Assembly (NCBI GenBank): GCA_018242645.1
Contig: JAFEBN010000010.1
Span: 1 to 39,145, forward strand
Source of the DNA: Planctomycetota bacterium
Lineage (GTDB): Bacteria; Planctomycetota; Phycisphaerae; Phycisphaerales; UBA1924
DNA: 39,145 bases
Direction of reading: 5' to 3'
In this document: positions 16,233 to 24,500 of the stretch, in pieces
Position numbering within the stretch: the stretch's first letter is position 1
Layout of the letters: every line of letters begins with the position of its first letter
Notes under the pieces: model-generated
Database searches by the model: none
Seen by the model: the letters and a program-made list of their open reading frames with translations, nothing else
What the model was told of the DNA's origin: nothing
Translations under genes and position numbers: made by a program

Positions 16233-18074
16233 TTACTCGACCGTGACCGACTTGGCCAGGTTGCGAGGCTTGTCCACATCGTGCCCGCGCAGGACGGCGG
16301 CGTGGTAGGCCAGCAACTGGAGCGGCACGACCGTGAGCATGGGGCTCAGGCATTCCGGGATATCCGGGACGTAGAGCACATCCTCGGCGTACTTGGTGAT
16401 TTCCTTGTCGCCCTCGGTGGCGACCGCAATGACGTGCCCGCCGCGGCTGCGGACTTCCTGGATGTTGCTCATCACCTTCTCGTACTGGCGGCCACGGTTG
16501 GCGATGAACACGGCGGGCATGCCGTCGTTGATCAACGCGATCGGGCCGTGCTTCATCTCCGCCGCGGGCATGCCCTCGGCGTGGATGTACGAGATTTCCT
16601 TGAGCTTCAGCGCGCCTTCCAGGGCGGTCGGGTAGTTGTAACCGCGGCCCAGGAAGAGCCAGTTTTCCCGGTGGATGTACTTCTCGGTGACCTTCTTGAT
16701 CCGGGCGTCCTGCTCGCAGATCCGCTCGATCAGGCTCGGGATGCGCTCCAGTTCCTTCATCAGGTCGCGGCTCTGGTCGGGGCTCATGAAGCGCTTGCGC
16801 CCGATGTACATCGCCAGCATGGTCAGCACCGCGACCTGGCCGGTGAAAGCCTTGGTGCTCGCCACGCCGATTTCGGGTCCGACGCGGAGGTACACACCCG
16901 CATCGGTCTCACGGGCGATCGAGGAACCGACCACGTTGACCACGCCCAGCGCCAGCGCGCCGCGTTCTTTGGCTTCCTGCAATGCCGCGAGCGTGTCGGC
17001 GGTCTCGCCCGACTGGCTGACGGCGATCACCGCCGTGTTCTCTTCAACGATCGGGTTGCGGTAGCGGAATTCGCTCGCGTATTCGGCGACCGATGAGATC
17101 TTGGCGAGGTCCTCGAACAGGTACTCGCCGATCATCGCGGCGTGCAGCGCCGTGCCCTGCGCGGTCAGCACCACACGCTTGATCTTGCTGAGTTCCTTGC
17201 TGAGGTTGCCGACGCCGCCCAGGTGGATGCGTCCCTCGTCCTTGTTCAAGCGGCCCCGCAGGCAGTTGGAGATCGCCTTGGGCTGCTCGAAGATCTCCTT
17301 CTGCATGAAGTGGCTGAAGCCGCCCAGCTCGATCTCCTGCAGCTCGAGCTCGAGCTGCATGATCTTGCTGGTCACCGGCACGTTGTGGATCGTGCTGGTG
17401 CGGAAGCCCTGTCGCGTGATCTTCACGACGTTGTAATCGTCGAGCACGAACGCCTGCGTCGTGTGGCTCACGATCGCCGACGCATCCGACGCCACGACGT
17501 ACTCACCCGCGCCCACGCCCACCATGAGAGGCGAACCCTTGCGGGCCACCACCAGCACGTCGGGTTCTTTCTCGCACACGACGGCGATCGCGTACGCGCC
17601 CGTCACTTCGCGGAGCGCCGCCTGCACGGCCGCCTCCAGGTCCACGCCTTCCTGCGGCGCGTACAGCTCGCCGATCAGCATCGCGAGCACTTCGGTATCG
17701 GTCTGGCTCTGGAACTTGTGGCCCTTCTCTTCCAGATAGGTCTTGAGCGCCGCGTAGTTCTCGATGATGCCGTTATGGATCAGCGCGATGCCGTTGCGGT
17801 CGTCGGTATGCGGGTGCGCGTTGATGTCGGTCACGCCGCCGTGCGTGGCCCAGCGCGTGTGCGCGATACCGAGCGTGCCGCGGAAGCCGCCGATCTCCTC
17901 GATCTTGTCCTCGAGGTTGGCGACGCGCCCCACGGCCTTCACGACATTCAGCTTGCCCTGTTCAAGGATCGCCAGGCCGGCGGAGTCATACCCGCGATAC
18001 TCAAGCCGCTTCAGGCCCTCGATCAAGAGCGACTGAGCCGGCTTGTTACCGATATACGCGACGATTCCGCACAT
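16233..18074 (-). CDS. glmS: Glutamine-fructose-6-phosphate aminotransferase (GlmS)
   Basis: GlmS makes glucosamine-6-phosphate from fructose-6-phosphate and glutamine, the first step to UDP-GlcNAc for peptidoglycan and LPS. The 613-aa protein starts at MCGIVAYIG, with Cys2 as the N-terminal nucleophile after Met removal, then GLKRLEYRGYDSAG and the WATHGG, HNGIIEN motifs of the glutaminase domain. Two SIS sugar-isomerase domains follow (AVIAVSQSGETADTLAALQE; GRGYNYPTALEGALKLKE), ending in DKPRNLAKSVTVE, a classic C-terminus. The start at 18074 is fixed by this Cys2 need, with GAGGA 8 bases upstream. It leads the minus-strand block glmS-pilZ-bamD-lptE-ftsH. I see no glmS ribozyme in the upstream 230 bases. 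Confidence 0.96.
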   Translation of the reverse strand: MCGIVAYIGNKPAQSLLIEGLKRLEYRGYDSAGLAILEQGKLNVVKAVGRVANLEDKIEEIGGFRGTLGIAHTRWATHGGVTDINAHPHTDDRNGIALIHNGIIENYAALKTYLEEKGHKFQSQTDTEVLAMLIGELYAPQEGVDLEAAVQAALREVTGAYAIAVVCEKEPDVLVVARKGSPLMVGVGAGEYVVASDASAIVSHTTQAFVLDDYNVVKITRQGFRTSTIHNVPVTSKIMQLELELQEIELGGFSHFMQKEIFEQPKAISNCLRGRLNKDEGRIHLGGVGNLSKELSKIKRVVLTAQGTALHAAMIGEYLFEDLAKISSVAEYASEFRYRNPIVEENTAVIAVSQSGETADTLAALQEAKERGALALGVVNVVGSSIARETDAGVYLRVGPEIGVASTKAFTGQVAVLTMLAMYIGRKRFMSPDQSRDLMKELERIPSLIERICEQDARIKKVTEKYIHRENWLFLGRGYNYPTALEGALKLKEISYIHAEGMPAAEMKHGPIALINDGMPAVFIANRGRQYEKVMSNIQEVRSRGGHVIAVATEGDKEITKYAEDVLYVPDIPECLSPMLTVVPLQLLAYHAAVLRGHDVDKPRNLAKSVTVE

Positions 18075-18306
18075 GGAATGGGTCCTCAAAAAAGGCGGGA
18101 ACAGAACTTTAGGGCCGGTAATCAGGCTCCCCCGGCGCGACATCTCCTCCTCCAAGCGGTCGCGCAGAGCATGCGCTGCCCGCCGGAGTCAGAGCTCTCC
18201 TACTGATCGGCTCAATCCCGGGTTCGCCTGCGCGTCGGCATATTTACCGGGCGTGCCTTTTTGAGCTGGGGGTACCAGAAATCAAGGGTCAACCCCTTCG
18301 CCCGCC

Positions 18307-18954
18307 TCACCCGCCGCGGCGGATCAACTCCACGATCCAGGGGGGAGTCTCCCGAAGAAACGCCCGGACGTGACCCGCACGCGAGAAGTAGTAAATCGAG
18401 GTCAACCCCGGCGCGACCAGCCCCACCACCGCCATCGTGCCATACACGGCGACGCCGATCACGCGGCCCAGGCTCTGCACCAATTCATCCACCTGGGGGT
18501 CGCCCGTCTTTGCTTCCTGCAGTGCCGCAAGCGACGGGCTGCTGAACGACCACCACAAAGACCACAGCGCGTACGACACCAGCACCGCGGCCAGAAACAA
18601 CTGATTCCACCCCAGCACGCTCGCCCCCCGCTCGTGCACTTTGCGCAGCAGCGCGCCCCCCCGAAGTTCGTTGACGCCCGCGAGCATCAGCCCGATCCCC
18701 ACCGCCCACGCCGACCAGTCACTGAAGATCGCGAGCGCCAGCGTGAGACCGGCGAAGGCAACCATCGACCAGCCGCTCATGGCCGCAACGAACGCCGCGC
18801 GCAGAATTTTCTTCACGCGCTTCCGCGCGGCGGCGAGTTGCTCAAAGTGCTCGGTGCTCAGCGGCCCGCTCGGATCCACATCATTTGTATCGGCCGGACA
18901 CAACACTTTTCCCCCGCAGAGTGAAAAGGTCATCATCTCCGGCGGCGTTTGCAT
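18307..18954 (-). CDS. Membrane protein with N-terminal Cys motif, unknown function
   Basis: I do not recognise a named family. The 215-aa protein has a short head with two Cys (SLCGGKVLCPAD), an amphipathic segment (LAAARKRVKKIL), then about four membrane helices (AFVAAMSGWSMVAFAGLTLA; AWAVGIGLMLAG; LFLAAVLVSYALWSLWW; VAVYGTMAVVGLVAPGL) and a cytosolic C-terminus (AFLRETPPWIVELI). The start is doubtful: ATG at 18954 is used, with GGCGG upstream, but a later Met pair is possible because the divergent entericidin gene begins only 28 bases away. It resembles the small multi-helix membrane proteins common in planctomycetes. Confidence 0.6.
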   Translation of the reverse strand: MQTPPEMMTFSLCGGKVLCPADTNDVDPSGPLSTEHFEQLAAARKRVKKILRAAFVAAMSGWSMVAFAGLTLALAIFSDWSAWAVGIGLMLAGVNELRGGALLRKVHERGASVLGWNQLFLAAVLVSYALWSLWWSFSSPSLAALQEAKTGDPQVDELVQSLGRVIGVAVYGTMAVVGLVAPGLTSIYYFSRAGHVRAFLRETPPWIVELIRRGG

Positions 18955-18982
18955 TTCACCGCCGGTCCAGTAGTCTTCCCGC

Positions 18983-19153
18983 ATGAAGACCACTCACTCC
19001 AACGACCGGATCAACCGCACGCTTGCCCGCACCGCCGGACTCCTCGCGGCGATCGTTGTCTCCGCCACACTCGTCGCCTGCAACGCGACCAAGGGCCTCG
19101 GACAGGACCTCGAAGAATCTAGCGACAACGTCAAGAAGGCCGCCGAGAAGTAA
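18983..19153 (+). CDS. Entericidin-like lipopeptide, 56 aa
   Basis: A short gene easily missed by length cut-offs. The frame gives MKTTHSNDRINRTLARTAGL, then a hydrophobic LLAAIVVSATLVAC lipobox, and a mature part CNATKGLGQDLEESSDNVKK ending AAEK. This is the EcnA/EcnB (entericidin) pattern: lipid-anchored Cys, N-T-x-G-x-G-x-D, then an amphipathic helix. In E. coli, EcnB is a bacteriolytic toxic lipoprotein and EcnA its antidote; many bacteria carry lone homologues with unknown role, perhaps in envelope stress. The ATG has no clear Shine-Dalgarno. The codon use and TAA stop look like a real gene. Its partner is not seen here. Confidence 0.8.
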   Translation: MKTTHSNDRINRTLARTAGLLAAIVVSATLVACNATKGLGQDLEESSDNVKKAAEK

Positions 19154-19198
19154 TCTCGGCTCGACCGCCGCGGCACGGTTCAACCGAATCGATCGTGT

Positions 19199-20932
19199 TT
19201 ACGGGCAGGCAAAGCTGTCGTACGCACCGGCGAAGATGACAAAGTCCGAGTCGTCCGTGTAGCCGTCGCTGTTGAAGTCGCCGATTGCCGATTGGAATTC
19301 GTCGTAAGCGGCGGCGAACTGCACGAAGTCGCTGTCATCGACCAGTCCGTCAAGGTTGAGATCGGCCGGGCAGGGCGTGCCCGCGATGGTGAAATTGACA
19401 TCGTTGATATCGGTGCCGGCGTTGCCATCCAGGTCCCGCACCGTGATGCGGATGCGCCCCTTGGCCGTCGGGTTGTTCGGCACCGTCCAGTTGTACGCGC
19501 CGTTATCAACGAGATTGGTCGCGAGCGTGAGCGGGAAACTCGCGCCGCCGTTGGCCGAGAAATGCAGGTCCACCGTGCCGATGTTCTTGTCGTCATCGGT
19601 CAGGAACGGAATCTGGAAGACCTGGCCGGGGGTCAGCGTGACGGGCGCATTGAGCGCCGCGATGTGGGCGGTCGGGCACAATCCGTTTGCGCCTGCGGCG
19701 CCCAGGTGCCCCGGAACATGCATCACGATGCAGTGCATCACGCCCGCGGAAGTCGCGAGAGCGTCGCACGGAACCTGGACGATCGTCTTGTCCGGCGTGC
19801 CATCGTTATTGAAATCGAAGGCCGCCCGAACAGCGTTCAACGCCGCCGTGTTGTGACCGGCGTTGGTCATGGTCGCGTTGGTGTAGGTTGGCAGCAGGAC
19901 AAGGTCGTTGCACACGACCATGTTGGCATAGGTCCAGTGCGTGCCGCTCAGCAGCCGGGCCGGTGTGCGGAAAACCGTGTACCCCTGCGATTGAAGCAGC
20001 GTCGCCGCGTTGTCGCAGATCACGTCCTGCGTGCTGCCCGAGTCGCTCGGCCAGTCGCTGATGATCACGCGGTTGTCGGAGATGATCTGCATCCACATGT
20101 CGATGTGCTGGGTGCTGTCCACGGTCGTCGGGAATGCCGGCATGATCGTCGTGTTGACGTTCTGGAAATCATGCCAGGTGTTCACGATGTCCGAGGCGCT
20201 GAGCCCCGCGTTCTCGTTCTGGATGAGCTGCGTCGCGAACGATCGCCCGACCGAATCGAGGTGGTAGTTGCCGCCACCGTGCGTCATTCCCAGGTTGTAA
20301 ACGCTGAACTTCTTGGTCGCGAAGCCCGAAGGCCCGAACCAGGTCGGGAACGCGTCGTCGTTGGGGCGAGGACGGTTGTAGGTGTGATCAACGATGCCGC
20401 GCACCGCGCCCTGCCCCGGCGTGTTCCTCGTGCCGATGTAGATGAACCGCGGGCCGTAATCGCGGATCCAGATCGAGTCCGTCGGGCGGACGAAGAACTT
20501 CACGCGCGACATGTTCGCGCCCGCGCTCGTCAGCGTCGTTGTCACGCTGGTCTGCTCCGACGCGGTATCAACGACCATGTACACCTCGGCGTTACCGGTG
20601 GTCGTGATGTGCTTGGCCATCGTCGCGAGGATGTTGTTCTGCGCCGTCGTGCCGTCCCACGACATCAGGATGGCCTGGCACGGGGCGTACTCGCCCGGGC
20701 ACATGATCGGTCCCGGCGGGCGGGCGCCGCCGACGCGGTCCGTAAACGGATTCTGCTGGGGCGGGTGCTGCCGCAGGTACTCGCGCTCCGCATCGGTCAA
20801 CGAGCGCGGAATATTCGCGCCCTCCGGATAGACCAACCGCCCGTCTTCGAGCACCGGACCGGTTTGCGACACGCTCTGAGCAACCGCGCCAGACGAACAC
20901 GCCAGACCCACAACAGCGATCAAACGACGCAT
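19199..20932 (-). CDS. Secreted peptidyl-arginine/agmatine deiminase-like enzyme with dockerin-type repeats
   Basis: The 577-aa protein has a signal peptide (MRRLIAVVGLACSSGAVAQ), so it is exported. The catalytic part fits the porphyromonas-type peptidyl-arginine deiminase (PAD_porph) fold that also contains agmatine deiminase: IWIRDYGPRF (Asp158), THGGGNYHLD, QHIDMW (His276, Asp278) and VMHCIVMH (Cys401), the expected nucleophile order. A beta-sandwich-like region follows, and two Asp-rich repeats close the protein (DLNLDGLVDDSDFVQF; DFNSDGYTDDSDFVIF), ending in a Cys-Pro tail. These repeats resemble calcium-binding dockerin/EF-hand loops used for anchoring or surface display. The substrate (protein arginine or agmatine) is not decided by sequence. 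ATG at 20932 has GGAG 5 bases upstream. Confidence 0.82.
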   Translation of the reverse strand: MRRLIAVVGLACSSGAVAQSVSQTGPVLEDGRLVYPEGANIPRSLTDAEREYLRQHPPQQNPFTDRVGGARPPGPIMCPGEYAPCQAILMSWDGTTAQNNILATMAKHITTTGNAEVYMVVDTASEQTSVTTTLTSAGANMSRVKFFVRPTDSIWIRDYGPRFIYIGTRNTPGQGAVRGIVDHTYNRPRPNDDAFPTWFGPSGFATKKFSVYNLGMTHGGGNYHLDSVGRSFATQLIQNENAGLSASDIVNTWHDFQNVNTTIMPAFPTTVDSTQHIDMWMQIISDNRVIISDWPSDSGSTQDVICDNAATLLQSQGYTVFRTPARLLSGTHWTYANMVVCNDLVLLPTYTNATMTNAGHNTAALNAVRAAFDFNNDGTPDKTIVQVPCDALATSAGVMHCIVMHVPGHLGAAGANGLCPTAHIAALNAPVTLTPGQVFQIPFLTDDDKNIGTVDLHFSANGGASFPLTLATNLVDNGAYNWTVPNNPTAKGRIRITVRDLDGNAGTDINDVNFTIAGTPCPADLNLDGLVDDSDFVQFAAAYDEFQSAIGDFNSDGYTDDSDFVIFAGAYDSFACP

Positions 20933-21061
20933 GGCAACTCCGTTACTACGCGGATTCCGGACGGCCCGCAGGGGTGTACGAGAATGGCTCAGGCTACCCA
21001 ATGAGCCGGGCCCGGGCAAACAAAATGCGTGAACTCCGATAATCGGGGGAAAACCACCGAG

Positions 21062-22258
21062 TCATGCCGGGCGCACCCCGTCCGCCGCGAGCAGCTTCTT
21101 CACACCCACAATGAACACGCCGGTCAGCACCAGATTCAGCGCCAGTGAAATCACCGCCACCAGCACCGTCTCTCCCCCGATGTGGTACGAGAGCGCAACC
21201 ACCAGGATGCCCGCACCGACCTCGCCCCGCGGCCACATGCCGATCGCCAGCGCCAGCCGCGTACGCAGCGGGGCCTCGCTCCGGTAGCACACGGCCGGGA
21301 ACATCTTGCCCAAGTTCGAGAGGAACGTGACCGCCAGCACGTGCAACGCCACCATCCCCCAGTTGATCGCTTCCGCCGCCTCGGTTGCACCCGGCTTGCT
21401 CGTGATCTTGCTCAGGTGGGGCATCGAGAGCCCCACCAGCAACAGGAACAGCGCCGACACCAGCGTCGAGACCATCGCCTCCGTGCCCTTGGGCTCGTGA
21501 TGCGTGTGATCGATCGAACCGTCCGCCCGCTTGGGCTGCGCGATGACGCATCCCAGCACAAAGGCCGGCAGCAGGACTTCGATGTGGATCTGCCCCCGGG
21601 GGTCGATCAGGTGGCTGGCCCACGCGAGGCCCTCGGACAACCCGACCAGCGCGATCGAGTACCCCATCACCCAGGGCCAGGTGATCGGTATCCGCACCTT
21701 GTGCAGCAGCACCCACGCCGCCACGATCAATCCCACCATGATCCCGATCACGATCACGAGTTGCCACTGCATCCCCACGATCATGGCCTTGAGCGGGATC
21801 AGGAGCAGGATCGTCCCGATGTCGTCGAAGATCGCCAGCACACGCGCCTTCTTGAAAAGCCACGTCGCCGACAACCCCGCCGCGGCAAGCATGCTGAACA
21901 GCACACCCGCCGACGTGGGCGCCGCGAAGCAGCCCACGAGCAGCTCGTCCCGCCACTGATCCCACGAAGTCGCCGCACCCGGCCCGCCCATCACCAGCAC
22001 GAAGTAGGCGGAGACGAGCAGCCAGGGAAAGCTCGCGGCGGTCATCGCGATCCCGAAGTCGGTCGCGTACTGCGCCTTGCGCCGCTTATCGATGTCGAAC
22101 TCGTAACCGACATGGATCATGATGAACGCCAGCGCCGTGAACGTGAGGAGCTGGACGACATGCTCCAGGGCGCCGGGGTTGGACACCATCCCCGGCAGGA
22201 GCTGCGAGAGCACCATGCCGAGAACCAGAAGAACGGAATATGCGATGACCTTGCCCAT
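21062..22258 (-). CDS. CPA2-type cation:proton antiporter
   Basis: The 398-aa protein is nearly all membrane helices (about eleven), starting MGKVIAYSVLLVLGMVLSQL. The fifth-helix segment LAIFDDIGTILLLIPLK has the Asp-Asp pair used for ion/proton binding in the CPA superfamily, and the Gly-rich VLGCVIAQPKR loop and MWPRGEVGAGILV segment match Na+/H+ or K+/H+ exchangers of the CPA2 (NapA/KefB) group. There is no C-terminal TrkA domain. It would move Na+ or K+ against H+ at the inner membrane. A His-rich loop (DHTHHE) is unusual. It lies between the deiminase and LamG genes on the same strand; there is no sequence sign of shared function. Confidence 0.85.
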   Translation of the reverse strand: MGKVIAYSVLLVLGMVLSQLLPGMVSNPGALEHVVQLLTFTALAFIMIHVGYEFDIDKRRKAQYATDFGIAMTAASFPWLLVSAYFVLVMGGPGAATSWDQWRDELLVGCFAAPTSAGVLFSMLAAAGLSATWLFKKARVLAIFDDIGTILLLIPLKAMIVGMQWQLVIVIGIMVGLIVAAWVLLHKVRIPITWPWVMGYSIALVGLSEGLAWASHLIDPRGQIHIEVLLPAFVLGCVIAQPKRADGSIDHTHHEPKGTEAMVSTLVSALFLLLVGLSMPHLSKITSKPGATEAAEAINWGMVALHVLAVTFLSNLGKMFPAVCYRSEAPLRTRLALAIGMWPRGEVGAGILVVALSYHIGGETVLVAVISLALNLVLTGVFIVGVKKLLAADGVRPA

Positions 22259-22298
22259 TGGCCAGCAGAATATCGCCGGTTCCGGGCGCGGTTGCGTG

Positions 22299-23177
22299 TT
22301 ACGGGCAGATCAGCTGGTTGTATTCACCGACAAAGATCACAAAGTCGGTGTCGTCAACGATCGTGTCCTGGTTGAAATCCGCCGAGCAGGCGAACGGCAT
22401 TCCCGGGTCGTCGCAGGCCAGCACGCTGTACTGCTGGATGAAAATCGTGAAATCGGTGTCGTCGACCAGCTGGTCCTGGTTCATGTCGGTCGCGCACGCA
22501 AAGGTCCGCAGCTCCGCATCGCTCAAGTAGCGGTTGTAGAAGCGGAGGTCGTCAAGCAGGCCCTGGTAGCGAACCGTCCCGTCGAAATTGACGCAGGGCC
22601 CGCCCGCCAGGCGGAGCGCCGCGGAATTGCTGATATTCGTGACGCCGCTCGTCGCGATCGTATTGATGACGATCCCGTCACGGGCGGCGACCACCGTGGT
22701 GCCTTTCCGCCGGAAAACAATGTGATGCCAGCTGTCGTCCAATATGCCGGTGGCAGGCACCAGCAGCTTGTTGGCGGCCGACGCGTTCGAATAGGCCTCG
22801 ATATACAGGCCCGCTCCGTTCGGTCCATTCCCTCCGCGGATGTCAAACTGGCTGCCGAAGTTGCAGGTCGGCCGTTTGCTCAGGATCTCGAGATTTGCAA
22901 TCTGGGCGGCGTTCCGGAGCCAGAACGCGATGGTGAAATCCCCGGTCCCGAAATTGCCCGCCGTCGTGCCGCAGGAAATCTCGCCGCCATTGAAATCGAA
23001 CGCCTGACCGTACCGCCCCGGCACGAAGGCCACGCTGCCGGAAATCGTTCCGTTCGCGGTGCCCGCGCTGTCGGACGTGTTGCCGTCGGCCTTCCACCAG
23101 TTCACCATGTCGGCCGGCTGCGCGAGCGCGGTGCTGGAAATCAAACCCGCCGCCAGGACGATGAAAACCGGTCTCAT
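22299..23177 (-). CDS. Secreted LamG-type protein with dockerin-type repeats
   Basis: The 292-aa protein has a signal peptide (MRPVFIVLAAGLISSTALAQ), with GGGAG 9 bases before the ATG. The mature part is a laminin-G/concanavalin-like jellyroll (MVNWWKADGNTSDSAG, GQAFDFNGG, DFTIAFWLRNA, DSWHHIVFRR, LDDLRFYNRYLSDAEL), as in LamG-3 carbohydrate-binding domains. Two Asp-rich repeats (DMNQDQLVDDTDFTIF; DFNQDTIVDDTDFVIF) and a Cys-Pro ending follow, the same tail as the deiminase gene. It is probably surface-bound or secreted and may bind polysaccharide. It starts 40 bases before the antiporter gene in the gene order and is divergent from the DUF1275 gene. Confidence 0.8.
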   Translation of the reverse strand: MRPVFIVLAAGLISSTALAQPADMVNWWKADGNTSDSAGTANGTISGSVAFVPGRYGQAFDFNGGEISCGTTAGNFGTGDFTIAFWLRNAAQIANLEILSKRPTCNFGSQFDIRGGNGPNGAGLYIEAYSNASAANKLLVPATGILDDSWHHIVFRRKGTTVVAARDGIVINTIATSGVTNISNSAALRLAGGPCVNFDGTVRYQGLLDDLRFYNRYLSDAELRTFACATDMNQDQLVDDTDFTIFIQQYSVLACDDPGMPFACSADFNQDTIVDDTDFVIFVGEYNQLICP

Positions 23178-23336
23178 ATGGCTTTTCTCCCGCGGGCAGT
23201 CTAATTTCAGCGTCTTTTGCGTGTCAAGAACATTCCGCGATTGTGCGTCGCAATGTCGGTTCGATCAGCGTGCCGCGCCGCGCGGACCGATAAATGACCT
23301 GTTCTTCATCCGGGTTCGTCCGCGCGAGGGTCGGTC

Positions 23337-24500
23337 TTGTTTGTCGCCCAGGCACATTCCTTTGTCCAGCAGGCTCGGCTGGCGATCACCCTCGCGTGGA
23401 TCGCGGGCTACACCAACATCCTCACGATCCTGGCGTGCGGACACGTCACGAGCCATGTCTCGGGCACCACATCGGACCTGGGTCGCGCCGCCGCCACGGG
23501 TAACGGCCCCTTGGCGCTCTTCCTGCTTTTCCTTCTCACGACGTTCACCCTCGGGGCCGCCATCTCGGGGTTTGCGACAGAGCTCGGAAAACGCCGCGGA
23601 TGGGAATCGATCTACGTCCTGCCGATGGCGATCGAAATCTGCCTCCTCGCGGTTTTCGCCGTGACTCTGGAGTTCTTCTCGTTCGAGTCGAAAGTCCAGG
23701 GGGCGCAGTTGCTGTTCATGACCGGTATCGCGTCCGGGGCGATGGGCCTCCAGAACGCGACGATCACGCGCATCTCCAGCGGCGTCGTTCGAACGACGCA
23801 CGTCACCGGCGTGCTGACCGACCTGGGCCTCGAGGCGGTCCAGTTTCTCTGGTGGTTGAAGGACGAGCGTCGCCGGCTCGCGGGCGGCGGCGCCGGCGGG
23901 GCGGTACGCTCCGTCCGCGATCATCCGACCTCACGCCGGCTGGCATTGCTGGCGTCGATTCTCGGTTCGTTCGCCCTCGGCGCAGCACTTGGGACTTTGG
24001 CCTTCGGCTACGGGACGCGCTGGGCGATGTTCCCGCCGGTGCTCTTCCTCCTGTGGATCATCTACCAGGACATCTCGCGCCCGATCGCCGAGATCGAGCC
24101 CAGCGAACTGATCGATCGAGACGAGGCCGGACTCCCTCCGGAAATGTCGATCTATCACCTGCGCAAGGACCACGACCGAGCGGGAAAGATCCACCGAATG
24201 CCGAATCTGCTCGCCTGGGCCGACCGTTTGCCGCGCGGAGCGCGGGTGGTCATCCTCGACCTGGACGAGGTCACCCACCTCGACGAGAACTCGGCCGTGG
24301 AGCTGCGTGCGGCGCTCACAAAGTTCGAAGCCCAGGGACGCTCCCTGGTCATCGCCGGGCTGACCGCCAGGCAGTTCCAGCAGTTGCGGGCGGCGGCGGG
24401 CGACCTGCTCGATCCGCTGAGTGTCTGCCCCGACCTCGAGCTCGCGATCGCTCGGGGGCTGAACCTGCTCGAACTTCGCGCTCCGCCCGCGGCGATCTAG
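23337..24500 (+). CDS. DUF1275 (YoaK) membrane protein fused to a STAS domain
   Basis: The first ~225 residues hold about six membrane helices of the YoaK/DUF1275 family (LAITLAWIAGYTNILTILAC; GHVTSHVSGTTSDLG; FMTGIASGAMGLQNATITRI; VVRTTHVTGVLTDLG). A linker follows, then a C-terminal STAS domain (RGARVVILDLDEVTHLDENS with helix RAALTKFEAQGRSLVIAGL). STAS domains occur in SulP transporters and anti-sigma antagonists and bind nucleotides or partners. The DUF1275 role is not known; transport or sensing is inference. The start is TTG at 23337 with GAGGG about 8 bases upstream. The stop (TAG) overlaps that of the convergent SulP gene. The fusion is uncommon in what I know of DUF1275 proteins. Confidence 0.8.
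   Translation: MFVAQAHSFVQQARLAITLAWIAGYTNILTILACGHVTSHVSGTTSDLGRAAATGNGPLALFLLFLLTTFTLGAAISGFATELGKRRGWESIYVLPMAIEICLLAVFAVTLEFFSFESKVQGAQLLFMTGIASGAMGLQNATITRISSGVVRTTHVTGVLTDLGLEAVQFLWWLKDERRRLAGGGAGGAVRSVRDHPTSRRLALLASILGSFALGAALGTLAFGYGTRWAMFPPVLFLLWIIYQDISRPIAEIEPSELIDRDEAGLPPEMSIYHLRKDHDRAGKIHRMPNLLAWADRLPRGARVVILDLDEVTHLDENSAVELRAALTKFEAQGRSLVIAGLTARQFQQLRAAAGDLLDPLSVCPDLELAIARGLNLLELRAPPAAI

Noticed and set aside
18075..18306. Possible glmS ribozyme upstream of glmS
   Set aside because: I could not find the conserved core or pairing pattern, and there is a normal Shine-Dalgarno at the right distance.
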